DNA of 64,000 nt, from positions 1,514,001 through 1,578,000 of the forward strand of contig NZ_CP011971.1 of the NCBI RefSeq assembly GCF_001579945.1, in the 5' to 3' direction. Positions 46,744 through 54,609 of this stretch are shown in pieces; position 1 is the stretch's first letter, and every line of letters begins with the position of its first letter. The notes under the pieces are model-generated. The model ran no database searches. It had not been told where the DNA came from and was given only the letters and a program-made list of their open reading frames with translations. The position numbers and the translations under genes are program-made. This DNA comes from Steroidobacter denitrificans (lineage in GTDB: Bacteria; Pseudomonadota; Gammaproteobacteria; Steroidobacterales; Steroidobacteraceae).

Positions 46744-46791
46744 TCTACCCAGGAGCGGTGTTCAATGAGCTGCAGCGACAGGCTGCGAGTG

Positions 46792-46820
46792 GATCCCGCC
46801 GCGACCTGCGAGGCGGGATC
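46792..46820. terminator. second hairpin in the ligA/PpiC convergent gap
   Basis: GATCCCGCC (46792-46800) and GGCGGGATC (46812-46820) form a perfect 9-bp stem with an 11-nt loop, 11 bp past the end of the reverse-strand gene. No T-tract is present. Confidence 0.45.
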
Positions 46821-46831
46821 TTGGGGAGACG

Positions 46832-47647
46832 CTAGATCGACTTTTCGATCTTGGCTGCCTTGCGCAGATCTTCCAGGTAAGTCTGGAGCTTCTTGCGTTG
46901 GAGCAGCATCTTGACCCGGTCCTTGACTTCATCGAAGGCGGGCGGCGTCGCGACTCGCGAGTCTTCCAGCTTGATGATGTGCCAACCGAACTGGCTTTTG
47001 ACAGGCTGCTTGGTGAGCTGGCCGGGCTGCAGCGCGGCAACGGCGTCGGCGAAGGGTTTCACCATGGTCTCGAGCGTGAACCAGCCGAGATCGCCGCCGC
47101 TCTGGCCGGAAGAATCCTTGGATTTCTCCGCAGCGAGTTTTTCGAAGTCTGCGCCGCCCTCGAGTTGCCGGGTGATGGCTTCGGCGTCCGACTGTTCATC
47201 GACCAGGATGTGGCGGGCATGGTACTCGTGCGGCATCGCCGCGACTTGCGCATCATACTCGGGCTTCAGTTCTTCGTCGGCGACCGGATGCTCATCGATG
47301 TATTTCTGCAGGCTGGCATCGACGATCACGTTCATGCGCGCCAATGCGATCTGGTTGGCGACCTTGGAATCCTTGGTAATACCGGCCTTCTCGGCCGCTT
47401 CGGCCGCAAGCTTCATGCTGATGTACTGGTCGAGCAACTGCGAGTGCTGATCTTCCTGCACATCGCGGCCGGACTGGCGCCCGACGTTGTCGAGATAAAG
47501 ATCAAACTCGGCCTTGCTGATGATCTCGCCATTCACGGTGGCGACGCGATCGCCGTTTTCGGCGGCATCGCTCGCGCCGTTCTTGCCGCAGGCAATGAGC
47601 AGCATGAGCGGTGCGGCCAGTACAAGGAGGGAAATACGGTGCTTCAT
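46832..47647 (-). CDS. PpiC-type peptidyl-prolyl cis-trans isomerase, lipoprotein
   Basis: A 271-residue parvulin-family foldase for periplasmic proteins. The signal peptide ends in a lipobox LLIAC with Cys20, so it is probably membrane-anchored. A SurA-like N-terminal segment (about 33-125) precedes the PpiC domain (about 135-235), with YHARHILVD, SKDSSGQSGGDLGWF and the VKSQFGWHIIKLED block. It is closer to SurA/PrsA/EpsD-type lipoproteins than to PpiD, which has a membrane helix. It is downstream of yciB and the BolA-family gene. Confidence 0.88.
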   Translation of the reverse strand: MKHRISLLVLAAPLMLLIACGKNGASDAAENGDRVATVNGEIISKAEFDLYLDNVGRQSGRDVQEDQHSQLLDQYISMKLAAEAAEKAGITKDSKVANQIALARMNVIVDASLQKYIDEHPVADEELKPEYDAQVAAMPHEYHARHILVDEQSDAEAITRQLEGGADFEKLAAEKSKDSSGQSGGDLGWFTLETMVKPFADAVAALQPGQLTKQPVKSQFGWHIIKLEDSRVATPPAFDEVKDRVKMLLQRKKLQTYLEDLRKAAKIEKSI

Positions 47648-47713
47648 GAAATCCTCTGAGTGGGCTGATGATCGGATTTTGTCGAATTGCTGGATTGGGC
47701 AAGGACGGCAACG

Positions 47714-48019
47714 TCACCGCCGCACTCCGTCGCCTGCCTCCTCGGACGTGTGGGCAGTAATGTTCAGGGCATGGATATCGGTTTGCATGAGCGCATCCAG
47801 TGCTCGATAGACCAGTTGATGGCGCTGCAGAATGCGCAGTCCCTGAAAGTCATCGGACACGATGTGCAATCGAAAATGTCCACGACCGTCCCGCGCTCCC
47901 GCGTGCCCGGCGTGCAGATGGCTGTCATCGATTAGATCGATCCGGTCGGTGTGCAGGGCATCGCGTAATGTGTCGCGGATACGTGTCATCCGATCCGTGT
48001 TTTCACAAGCAACGTTCAT
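47714..48019 (-). CDS. BolA family protein
   Basis: BolA-family proteins bind monothiol glutaredoxins and [2Fe-2S] clusters and some act as transcription regulators. The 101-residue protein has the class II KH-like fold: helix IRDTLRDAL, the loop with DDSHLHAGHAG, the strand GHFRLHIVSDDF, and the RHQLVYRALDALM helix with the conserved His. A second Met at about residue 11 is an alternative start. Its ATG at 48019 overlaps the yciB stop. It cannot be assigned to a specific E. coli paralogue from this alone. Confidence 0.9.
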   Translation of the reverse strand: MNVACENTDRMTRIRDTLRDALHTDRIDLIDDSHLHAGHAGARDGRGHFRLHIVSDDFQGLRILQRHQLVYRALDALMQTDIHALNITAHTSEEAGDGVRR

Positions 48020-48666
48020 GATTGGGATTCGCCGGTATGCGCCGCGCCGGGCGATTCAGGATCCTCGATGCCCGTCCCGGCTGCGGCCGGACGGGACGAC
48101 GGGCCGTCCTGTAGGGCGCGGGGCTCAACCGGCATCCTGGCAGCCAGCCACATGCCCTGCAACAATGCGAATACCAGGGTCAGTCCCAGCACACCATAAA
48201 GCTTGAAGGCCACCCAGATATCGGTGCTGAACCGATAGGCCACATACAAGTTACTGACGCCCAACAGGAGAAAGAAACCGATCCACATCCAGCTCAATTT
48301 AAGCCACTGTTCGCGCTCGAGCTGACCGTGCTCGAACTGCAGGCTGGCGCCGAGCATGCGCTGGATCACCGGCTGCGTGCCCACGTAATGACTGAGCAGA
48401 AATCCTCCGGCGAACAGCCAGTTGACCACCGTAACCTTCCATTTGATGAACATCTCGTCCTGGATCCATAGCGTCAATCCGCCGAATACCAGGACCAGGG
48501 CGCCCGAGATCAGGGCCATGGAACTGAGCTTGCGATGGCGTATCCACTGGATGGCGCTCTGTACGATCACCGCCGCGATGATGACTACGGTCGCTGCATA
48601 GATGCCTGCCAGCTTGTAGGCGACAAAGAAGGCAATGACCGGAAAGAAGTCGAACAGGAGTTGCAT
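48016..48666 (-). CDS. yciB: inner membrane-spanning protein YciB (septation protein A family)
   Basis: YciB (also called IspZ or septation protein A) is an inner-membrane protein linked to cell envelope and division. The protein has 216 residues with about five membrane helices and the family N-terminus MQLLFDFFPVIAFFVAYKL. FGGLTLWIQDEMFIKWKVTVV (split about 62-82) is also a family block. The last 35 residues are polar and variable. It overlaps the BolA-family gene by 4 bp. The yciO start is 38 bp away on the other strand. Confidence 0.94.
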   Translation of the reverse strand: MQLLFDFFPVIAFFVAYKLAGIYAATVVIIAAVIVQSAIQWIRHRKLSSMALISGALVLVFGGLTLWIQDEMFIKWKVTVVNWLFAGGFLLSHYVGTQPVIQRMLGASLQFEHGQLEREQWLKLSWMWIGFFLLLGVSNLYVAYRFSTDIWVAFKLYGVLGLTLVFALLQGMWLAARMPVEPRALQDGPSSRPAAAGTGIEDPESPGAAHTGESQS

Positions 48667-48704
48667 GACGTGAGCCGGCGGAAAGGGGCGCTATCATACT
48701 GAAA

Positions 48705-49328
48705 ATGAGCAGCATCTATATCGAGATCCATCCCGGAAACCCCCAACCCCGCCTGATTCGTCAGGCCGTGGAGTTGATCAAGGACGGCGGTATCGTCGTT
48801 TACCCGACCGACTCCAGCTATGCCCTGGGGTGTCATATCGGGGACAAGGGGGCCATGGAACGCATCGCGCGCATCCGTCAGACCGATAAACACCACCATT
48901 TCACCTTGGTGTGCCGGGATCTGTCGGAGATCGCCCGCTACGCGCGTGTCAACAATCAGCAGTATCGTACTCTCAAGGCATTCACGCCCGGTCCCTATAC
49001 TTTCATTCTGCAGGCGACACGGGAGGTGCCCAAGCGGCTGCAGAATCCGCGCCGCCGTACGATCGGTATCCGTGTTCCGAGTCATCACGTCCCGCAGGCG
49101 CTGCTGGCGCAGCTCGGGGAGCCGCTCATGAGTTCGACCCTGATCATGCCGGGGGATGAATTGCCGCTCAACGACCCGCACGAGATCCAGGAACGGCTCT
49201 ATCACCAGGTCGATGCAGTCATCGACAGCGGTAATTGCGGCCTGGAGCCGACCAGCGTGATCGACCTGGCGGGACCGGTGCCGGTCATCGCCAGAGTAGG
49301 CAAGGGGGATGTCAGCGTCTTTCGTTGA
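48705..49328 (+). CDS. yciO: YciO family (Sua5/YrdC-type) protein
   Basis: A 207-residue protein of the YrdC-fold superfamily that includes threonylcarbamoyl-AMP synthases. The basic ATP/RNA-binding face is seen in GGIVVYPTDSSYALGC, the RxRxxxK-type region near RQTDKHHHFTLVCRDL, TPGPYTFILQA and the GIRVPSH loop. The short C-terminus and FTLVCRDLSEIARYA segment fit the YciO branch rather than the TsaC/Sua5 branch. Whether YciO makes t6A in vivo is not settled. It stands alone on this strand, with a hairpin directly after it. Confidence 0.9.
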   Translation: MSSIYIEIHPGNPQPRLIRQAVELIKDGGIVVYPTDSSYALGCHIGDKGAMERIARIRQTDKHHHFTLVCRDLSEIARYARVNNQQYRTLKAFTPGPYTFILQATREVPKRLQNPRRRTIGIRVPSHHVPQALLAQLGEPLMSSTLIMPGDELPLNDPHEIQERLYHQVDAVIDSGNCGLEPTSVIDLAGPVPVIARVGKGDVSVFR

Positions 49329-49345
49329 AATTACGCGGCCGGTGT

Positions 49346-49380
49346 TTCCCGAAACCGGTGCCTGGCACCTGGTTCGGGAA
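49346..49380. repeat. REP-like inverted repeat after yciO
   Basis: TTCCCGAAACCGGTGCC (49346-49362) and GGCACCTGGTTCGGGAA (49364-49380) pair over 17 positions with two mismatches around a single central T. The arms are nearly contiguous, and there is no T-tract. It is either a yciO terminator of unusual type or a copy of a genomic REP-like palindrome; this window has no second copy. Confidence 0.55.
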
Positions 49381-49401
49381 TCCAGTCAGGGGCGAAGAGC
49401 T

Positions 49402-49410
49402 TGGTATAAT
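49402..49410 (+). promoter_or_regulatory. extended -10 promoter for trpS
   Basis: TGGTATAAT is a perfect TGnTATAAT extended -10 element. The -35 position is poor (CCAGTC). It lies about 190 bp before the trpS start, implying a long leader that contains an AT-rich palindromic stretch. Confidence 0.65.
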
Positions 49411-49429
49411 GCTACGGTCACGGTCGATA

Positions 49430-49490
49430 TTTCATTTTATAGGTTTAAAAAGACCTGTAACTTACTGAATATATTTATATAAATATTGAT
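49430..49490. other. AT-rich island in the trpS leader
   Basis: This 60-bp stretch is strikingly AT-rich in a GC-rich window. It holds AGGTTT-AAAA-AGACCT (49441-49456, one wobble) and the perfect 16-bp palindrome ATATTTATATAAATAT (49471-49486). No gene or known element is recognised; it could be a leader regulatory site or leftover foreign DNA. Confidence 0.6.
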
Positions 49491-49599
49491 GGATGACTTC
49501 CTGCAGGGTATCGGCGAGCCCGTCGGGGAGCGGGCATCGTGTCATCTCTCGCACCCCTTATTTTGATCTGATATTCGTTTTGTCATTCAGGAACAGGCA

Positions 49600-50817
49600 T
49601 TGAGCGCCAATATTTCCGGCAATAAACGCATTTTGTCCGGCATGCGTCCCACGGGCCAGCTGCACCTGGGCAATTATTTCGGGGCGCTCAAGAACTGGAT
49701 CCAACTGCAGTACCAGTACGAGTGTTACTTCTTTGTCGCGGATATCCATGCCCTGACGACCGGCTACGATGACACGACGGACTTGGAATCCAATGTATGG
49801 AGCATGGTGATCGACTGGTTGGCGGCAGGATTGAACCCGGCAGCGTCGACCATGTTCATCCAGTCGCGTGTTCCGGAACACTCCGAATTGCACTTGTTAT
49901 TGTCCATGGTGACTCCGCTGGGTTGGCTGGAACGGGTGCCGACCTACAAAGACCAGCAGGAGCAGCTCAAACACAAGGATCTCGCCACTTACGGTTTTCT
50001 GGGCTATCCGCTGCTGCAGTCCGCCGACATCCTGTTGTACAAGGCAGCCCGTGTGCCGGTGGGCGAGGACCAGGTCGCACATGTCGAGATCACGCGCGAG
50101 GTGGCGCGACGCTTCAATCATGTATTCGGGCACGAGCGCGATTTCGAGGCGAAGGTCGAGAAGGCGATCAAGAGTCTCGGCAGCCGCAACGGCACGCGTT
50201 ACAAAGAACTACGCCGGCTGTATCAGGAGCAGGGCGATGAAGCGGCGATCGAGCAGGCTCGGACCTTGCTGGACGGCAATGTCCGCTTGACGGTCGCGGA
50301 CCGTGAACGACTGATCGGCTATCTGGAGGGGACCGGCCGCAGTATCCTGGTGGAACCGGAGGTGTTGTTGACCGCGACCCCGAAGGTGCCGGGTCTGGAC
50401 GGGCGCAAGATGTCCAAGTCCTACGGCAATACGATCGGGCTGCGCGAGGATCCGGATGTGGTCGCGAAGAAGCTGAAGACCATGCAGACCGATCCGGCGC
50501 GAGTACGGCGCACGGATCCAGGGAATCCGGACAAGTGCCCCGTATGGGATCTGCACAAGCTGTATTCGGACGCCCAGACCCAGGCATGGGTGCAGGCAGG
50601 CTGCCGTTCGGCAAGTATCGGTTGCCTGGACTGCAAGCAGCGTCTCGCCGAACCCATGCTCGCCGAGATCGGTGCAATGCGTGAGCGCGGCCGGGAGTTC
50701 GAGGAGAATCGCGATCTGGTCAGAGGCATCATCGCCGAGGGCTGCGAGAAGGCGCGCGAGGTGGCCCGCCAGACGCTCGAGGACGTTCATCAAGCCATGG
50801 GCATGAACTATCGCTAG
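49600..50817 (+). CDS. trpS: tryptophanyl-tRNA synthetase with a C-x21-C-x6-C-x2-C motif
   Basis: TrpRS is the class I synthetase that charges tRNA-Trp. The protein has 405 residues, about 70 more than E. coli TrpRS. The HIGH-like HLGN is at 22-25, and KMSKS at 270-274. An inserted helical segment (about 190-245) lies between them. Cysteines 313, 335, 342 and 345 form C-x21-C-x6-C-x2-C, close to the [4Fe-4S] site described in Thermotoga maritima TrpRS. The start is TTG at 49600, with AGGA 7 bp upstream; the next in-frame ATG would remove the first 14 residues. Confidence 0.95.
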   Translation: MSANISGNKRILSGMRPTGQLHLGNYFGALKNWIQLQYQYECYFFVADIHALTTGYDDTTDLESNVWSMVIDWLAAGLNPAASTMFIQSRVPEHSELHLLLSMVTPLGWLERVPTYKDQQEQLKHKDLATYGFLGYPLLQSADILLYKAARVPVGEDQVAHVEITREVARRFNHVFGHERDFEAKVEKAIKSLGSRNGTRYKELRRLYQEQGDEAAIEQARTLLDGNVRLTVADRERLIGYLEGTGRSILVEPEVLLTATPKVPGLDGRKMSKSYGNTIGLREDPDVVAKKLKTMQTDPARVRRTDPGNPDKCPVWDLHKLYSDAQTQAWVQAGCRSASIGCLDCKQRLAEPMLAEIGAMRERGREFEENRDLVRGIIAEGCEKAREVARQTLEDVHQAMGMNYR

Positions 50818-50821
50818 CATC

Positions 50822-51946
50822 ATGAAACCCGAACTGAAGCTGGTCGAGAATACGGGCTCGCAGCTGGAGGCCGAGTTGCCTGCTCCTGCGCCGCCGCAGC
50901 AGACGGAGATGCCGTTTGCGGTGGTGGAAGGCGAGCCGATGACGCAGTTGCCGCGCGATCTCTATATTCCGCCGGATGCCCTGCAGGTGTTCCTGGAGGC
51001 CTTCGAGGGTCCGTTGGACCTGTTGCTGTACCTGATCCGCCGCCAGAACCTGGATATCCTGGACATTCCGATCGCGGAGATCACCCGCCAATACATGTCC
51101 TACATCGAAGTGATGACGGATCTGCAGCTGGAGCTGGCCGGCGAGTATCTGCTCATGGCTGCGATGCTGGCCGAAATCAAATCGCGCATGCTGCTGCCTC
51201 GTCCGGTTACCCAGGATGGACAGGAAGAGGAGGATCCGCGCGCCGAACTGGTACGCCGTCTCCAGGAGTATGAGCGATTCAAGAAGGCCGCCGAGGATAT
51301 CGACCGGTTGAATCGCCAGGAGCGCGATACCTTGCCGGCACTGATCGAGATGCCGGAACGCAAGGTCATCAGGATCCAGCCGCGGGTATCGCTCCGGGAA
51401 ATGTTACTGGCGCTGCAAGAGGTGATGGCTCGCGCCGAGATGTTCGCGCATCACCAGGTTAACCGGGAACGGCTTTCGGTGCGCCAGCGCATGTCGGACA
51501 TTCTGGATACGCTGCGTGAAACGGCATTCCTCGAGTTCACCCAGCTGTTCCGGGTGGAAGAAGGGCGCATGGGTGTGACGGTGAGTTTCATCGCCATCCT
51601 GGAACTCATGAAGGAAGGGTTGATCGAGATCGTGCAGGCCGAGGCCTACGCGCCGATCCATGTGCGTGTCGGACATTCGGCGCGTCGCCTTGCGCTCGTC
51701 GATAATGGCCCGGCGGCAGCCGACGCCGAGAATGAGGCTGCGCTGGCGCAGCCGGAACTGCCTGGAGAGGACGAGGTCGAGGATGAGGAGGAGGTCGTGA
51801 CCTTGAGCGAGGCGGCAAGCATGGAAACGGCTGCTGAGACGAGCGGAATCGAAGAGGATGGGCCGGATACCCTTGCGGACGCGCGTCCCGATCACGATGC
51901 GGCAGCGGGTGCGGCCGACCGTCCGGAAACGGAATCATTGAAATGA
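50822..51946 (+). CDS. scpA: segregation and condensation protein A
   Basis: ScpA is the kleisin that links the Smc heads. The 374-residue protein has the kleisin N-terminal block FLEAFEGPLDLLLYLIRRQNLDILDIPI (split around 58-85), with the helix that binds the Smc neck, and the C-terminal winged helix (about 215-285). The first 45 residues and the last 85 are extra; the tail is strongly acidic. It begins 4 bp after trpS and overlaps scpB by ATGA. Confidence 0.95.
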   Translation: MKPELKLVENTGSQLEAELPAPAPPQQTEMPFAVVEGEPMTQLPRDLYIPPDALQVFLEAFEGPLDLLLYLIRRQNLDILDIPIAEITRQYMSYIEVMTDLQLELAGEYLLMAAMLAEIKSRMLLPRPVTQDGQEEEDPRAELVRRLQEYERFKKAAEDIDRLNRQERDTLPALIEMPERKVIRIQPRVSLREMLLALQEVMARAEMFAHHQVNRERLSVRQRMSDILDTLRETAFLEFTQLFRVEEGRMGVTVSFIAILELMKEGLIEIVQAEAYAPIHVRVGHSARRLALVDNGPAAADAENEAALAQPELPGEDEVEDEEEVVTLSEAASMETAAETSGIEEDGPDTLADARPDHDAAAGAADRPETESLK

Positions 51947-52683
51947 ATCAAGACGATCTCAAGCACCTCATCGAGGCGACGCTGCTGGCGGCCGGCCGGC
52001 CGGTTACGCAGACACGGCTGTTGGAACTCTTCGAGGAGCGCGAGCGGCCGACCCAGGAGCAACTGGATGCGGCGTTCCAGGCCCTTTCGAGTGATTATGA
52101 ATCTCGCGGCATCGAGGTGCTGGAAGTGGCGAGCGGTTGGCGGATCCAGGTCCGCCCGCGCTACGTCGACATCGTTTCGCGGCTGTGGCAGGAGCGGCCG
52201 TCGCGTTACTCGCGTGCCTTGCTCGAGACGCTTGCACTCATTGCCTACCGCCAGCCGATCACGCGCAGTGAAATCGAGGAAATCCGCGGTGTATCGATCA
52301 GCTCGACGATCATGCGCACCTTGCAGGAGCGCGGCTGGATACGCACCGTCGGTCACCGTGAAGTTCCCGGCCGTCCGGAACTGTTGGGCACCACGCGGGA
52401 ATTTCTCGATTATTTCGGCTTGAAGAGCCTCGAGCAGTTGCCGACACTCGCCGAACTCAAGGACGTGGAGACGATCGGAGTGCAGCTGGAACTGCCCGCG
52501 GATGCGCAGGAGGGGGCTGTGGATGGGCCGGCCGAAGACGGAGAAGAAATCGGAGCGGAAATCGGCCAGACGGGAACGAGCGACGACCTGGCCTCTCCCG
52601 AGCGCAGCAGCCCCACACTGGTCGCAGACGGCGATGCAGCCGATGGCAGCCGAATGATCGGCGATCCGCCGCGGAGTTCTTAG
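51943..52683 (+). CDS. scpB: segregation and condensation protein B
   Basis: ScpB forms a dimer on ScpA in the Smc complex. It has 246 residues, with two winged-helix domains (about 1-85 and 88-165). Family blocks are LLAAGRPVTQTRLLELF, LLETLALIAYRQPITRSEIEEIRGV (split around 88-112) and GRPELLGTTREFLDYFGLKSL. The tail of about 65 residues is acidic, as in ScpA. A TTG start for the following gene lies 3 bp after its stop. Confidence 0.95.
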   Translation: MNQDDLKHLIEATLLAAGRPVTQTRLLELFEERERPTQEQLDAAFQALSSDYESRGIEVLEVASGWRIQVRPRYVDIVSRLWQERPSRYSRALLETLALIAYRQPITRSEIEEIRGVSISSTIMRTLQERGWIRTVGHREVPGRPELLGTTREFLDYFGLKSLEQLPTLAELKDVETIGVQLELPADAQEGAVDGPAEDGEEIGAEIGQTGTSDDLASPERSSPTLVADGDAADGSRMIGDPPRSS

Positions 52684-52686
52684 CTC

Positions 52687-53784
52687 TTGTCCGAGCGTTT
52701 GCACAAGGTGCTTGCCCAGCATGGTCTGGGTTCGCGCCGCGAAATCGAAAAATGGATGCTCGAGGGACGCATTCTGCTCAACGGTAAAGCTGCCCTTCCC
52801 GGGGAGCATTATCGGAGCGGCGATCGCGTCATGCTCGACGGCCGGGATGTGACGGCGCATCTGCAGACGTCCAAAGGCCCGCAGGTGCTAATCTATCATA
52901 AACCTCAGGGTCAGCATATTTCCGTACGCGGACCCGATGAAACTCCCCATGAAAGCGAATCGTCGCAGGATCACGCCGCGATCGCCGGCGCACGTGCCAG
53001 TGTGCTGGAATCCCTGCCGGCGATACGCGGCGGGCGATGGCTGGTCATCAATGCGATGCAGACCGGTGACAGCGGCTTGCTGCTCCTGACTCGCGATGGC
53101 CGCCTGGCCGATGCGCTGCGGCGGCGCGCCGCGACGACACCGACGACATACGTGGCTCGCGTGCTGGTGCCGGCACCGGATTTCGATCTTGCCACGCTGC
53201 CGCGGACGGTGAACTACGACGGGGAAATGCTCGAATTCGAAACCATCGAGGCGGCCGGAGGAGAGGGCACGAACCGCTGGTTCAGAATCGAATCGCCTCA
53301 CGCTCATCGTCGTGCCGCCGTGCGAGCGCTGTTCGAAAGCCGGGGATTGGCGGTCAGTCGGGTGATTCAGCTGCGTTTCGCCGGCCTCGAACTGCCCAGG
53401 GATCTGCCGCGAGGCAGGCATCGGGCAGTTTCGGAGCAGGAGGTGGCGGCGCTGTATGCACACGCCGGCCTGGCGATGCCGCAAGAACAAAAGACGACCG
53501 CGAATTTCGCCGCCACGCATTCCCGGCGTCGGCCGCCGCCGGATCGCCGCAAGCCCAAGCGTCCGGGTTCCCGGAGCATGCGCAAACACGCGCAACAGGC
53601 CGGCGCTGCAGTACCGGAAAGCGGCGCGCCGGAAGCAGGCACCGGGCGCCGGCCAGCATCCCGGCCGCATACCCAGGCCCGGCCACGCGCCCAGGAACGA
53701 TCACCCGCGCGCGCCGGAATGCCCCCTTCGGCCCGCGGGCGGCGGCGCGGCAAAGCTACTGGCACTCGAAAGTCTCGCCGGTGA
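52687..53784 (+). CDS. rluB: RluB/RsuA-family protein lacking the catalytic aspartate
   Basis: The family places pseudouridine in rRNA; RluB modifies U2605 of 23S rRNA. The N-terminal S4 domain (MSERLHKVLAQHGLGSRREIE) and the YHKPQG block are intact. The catalytic motif GRLDxxTSGLLLLT reads INAMQTGDSGLLLLT, so the aspartate position is Gln125. The later NRQVRRM-type motif is also changed (SPHAHRRAAVRALF). About 100 residues at the C-terminus are Arg/Pro/Lys-rich. The start is TTG at 52687. The position after scpAB is the usual one for rluB. Predicted to be inactive or to have a new role; RNA binding may remain. Confidence 0.85.
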   Translation: MSERLHKVLAQHGLGSRREIEKWMLEGRILLNGKAALPGEHYRSGDRVMLDGRDVTAHLQTSKGPQVLIYHKPQGQHISVRGPDETPHESESSQDHAAIAGARASVLESLPAIRGGRWLVINAMQTGDSGLLLLTRDGRLADALRRRAATTPTTYVARVLVPAPDFDLATLPRTVNYDGEMLEFETIEAAGGEGTNRWFRIESPHAHRRAAVRALFESRGLAVSRVIQLRFAGLELPRDLPRGRHRAVSEQEVAALYAHAGLAMPQEQKTTANFAATHSRRRPPPDRRKPKRPGSRSMRKHAQQAGAAVPESGAPEAGTGRRPASRPHTQARPRAQERSPARAGMPPSARGRRRGKATGTRKSRR

Positions 53785-54505
53785 TGCCCCGGCTGTCCGG
53801 ACCGAGCAAAAACAAGTAAGGCGCCACGATCGTATCCGCTTCGGGTAGCGTGGCGCGATCCTCGGCGGGATAGGCCTGCAGGCGCATGTTGGTGCGTACC
53901 TTGCCGGGATTGAGGCTGTTCACGCGTACGGCCGGATGGGCTTCCAGTTCCTGCGCCAGCATGCGCATCAAACCGTCGCTGGCCCACTTCGATGGCAGGT
54001 AGGCGCCCCAGAATGCGCGTGGCCGGGGCACGACTCCGCTGGAGGTGAAGATGATCGACGGATCCTTCGCTTGCTTGAGCAGCGGCAGGCAGCAACGCGT
54101 CAGGATGAACGGCGCATTCACGTTCACATGCATGGTACGCATCCATTTCGCGACATCGGCATGTTCGATCGGCGCGCGTTCCCCGAGCATGCCGGCATTG
54201 TGCAACAGGGCATCCAGCCGGCCGAATTCCTGCTCGAGCGCGGCCACCATCCTGTCGTAATCATCGGGACCGGCCTTCTCGAAATCCATCGGCAGGATGG
54301 ACGGACGCGGCGCGCCGCCCCCCACGATGTCGTCATAGACCGCTTCGAGCTTGCGTATGTTGCGGCCGTGCAGAATGATGCGCGCGCCATGCCTGGCGGC
54401 AGCCAACGCCACGGCTTTGCCGATGCCGCCGCTGGCCCCGGTGATCAGGACAACGCGGTCGTGCAACACATCGGCGCGGGGTTGGTAGTTGCGTGGATCG
54501 ATCAT
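53756..54505 (-). CDS. yciK: YciK-type short-chain dehydrogenase/reductase
   Basis: A 249-residue SDR with an NAD(P)-binding TGASGGIG (22-29), the NAG motif in LLHNAGMLGERAP, the Ser in FTSSGVVPRPRAFWGAY and the catalytic YLPSK. The N-terminus and NPGKVRTNMR-type segment match E. coli YciK, whose substrate is not firmly known. Its 3' end overlaps the rluB 3' end by 29 bp (convergent). Confidence 0.88.
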   Translation of the reverse strand: MIDPRNYQPRADVLHDRVVLITGASGGIGKAVALAAARHGARIILHGRNIRKLEAVYDDIVGGGAPRPSILPMDFEKAGPDDYDRMVAALEQEFGRLDALLHNAGMLGERAPIEHADVAKWMRTMHVNVNAPFILTRCCLPLLKQAKDPSIIFTSSGVVPRPRAFWGAYLPSKWASDGLMRMLAQELEAHPAVRVNSLNPGKVRTNMRLQAYPAEDRATLPEADTIVAPYLFLLGPDSRGITGETFECQ

Positions 54506-54609
54506 GGGAAGGGCAAATCACGGTAGAAATCGGTACGGGATCGGCCGGCGGTCGCGGCCGACCGCAACCGGCATCGAACATGCAGAACATTCATGCCGGC
54601 GCCGAGCTG

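Noticed and set aside
46833-46850. Small inverted repeat AGATCGA/TCGATCT near the end of the PpiC-type gene
   Set aside because: It lies within the coding end, has a short stem and needs no explanation beyond the codons used.
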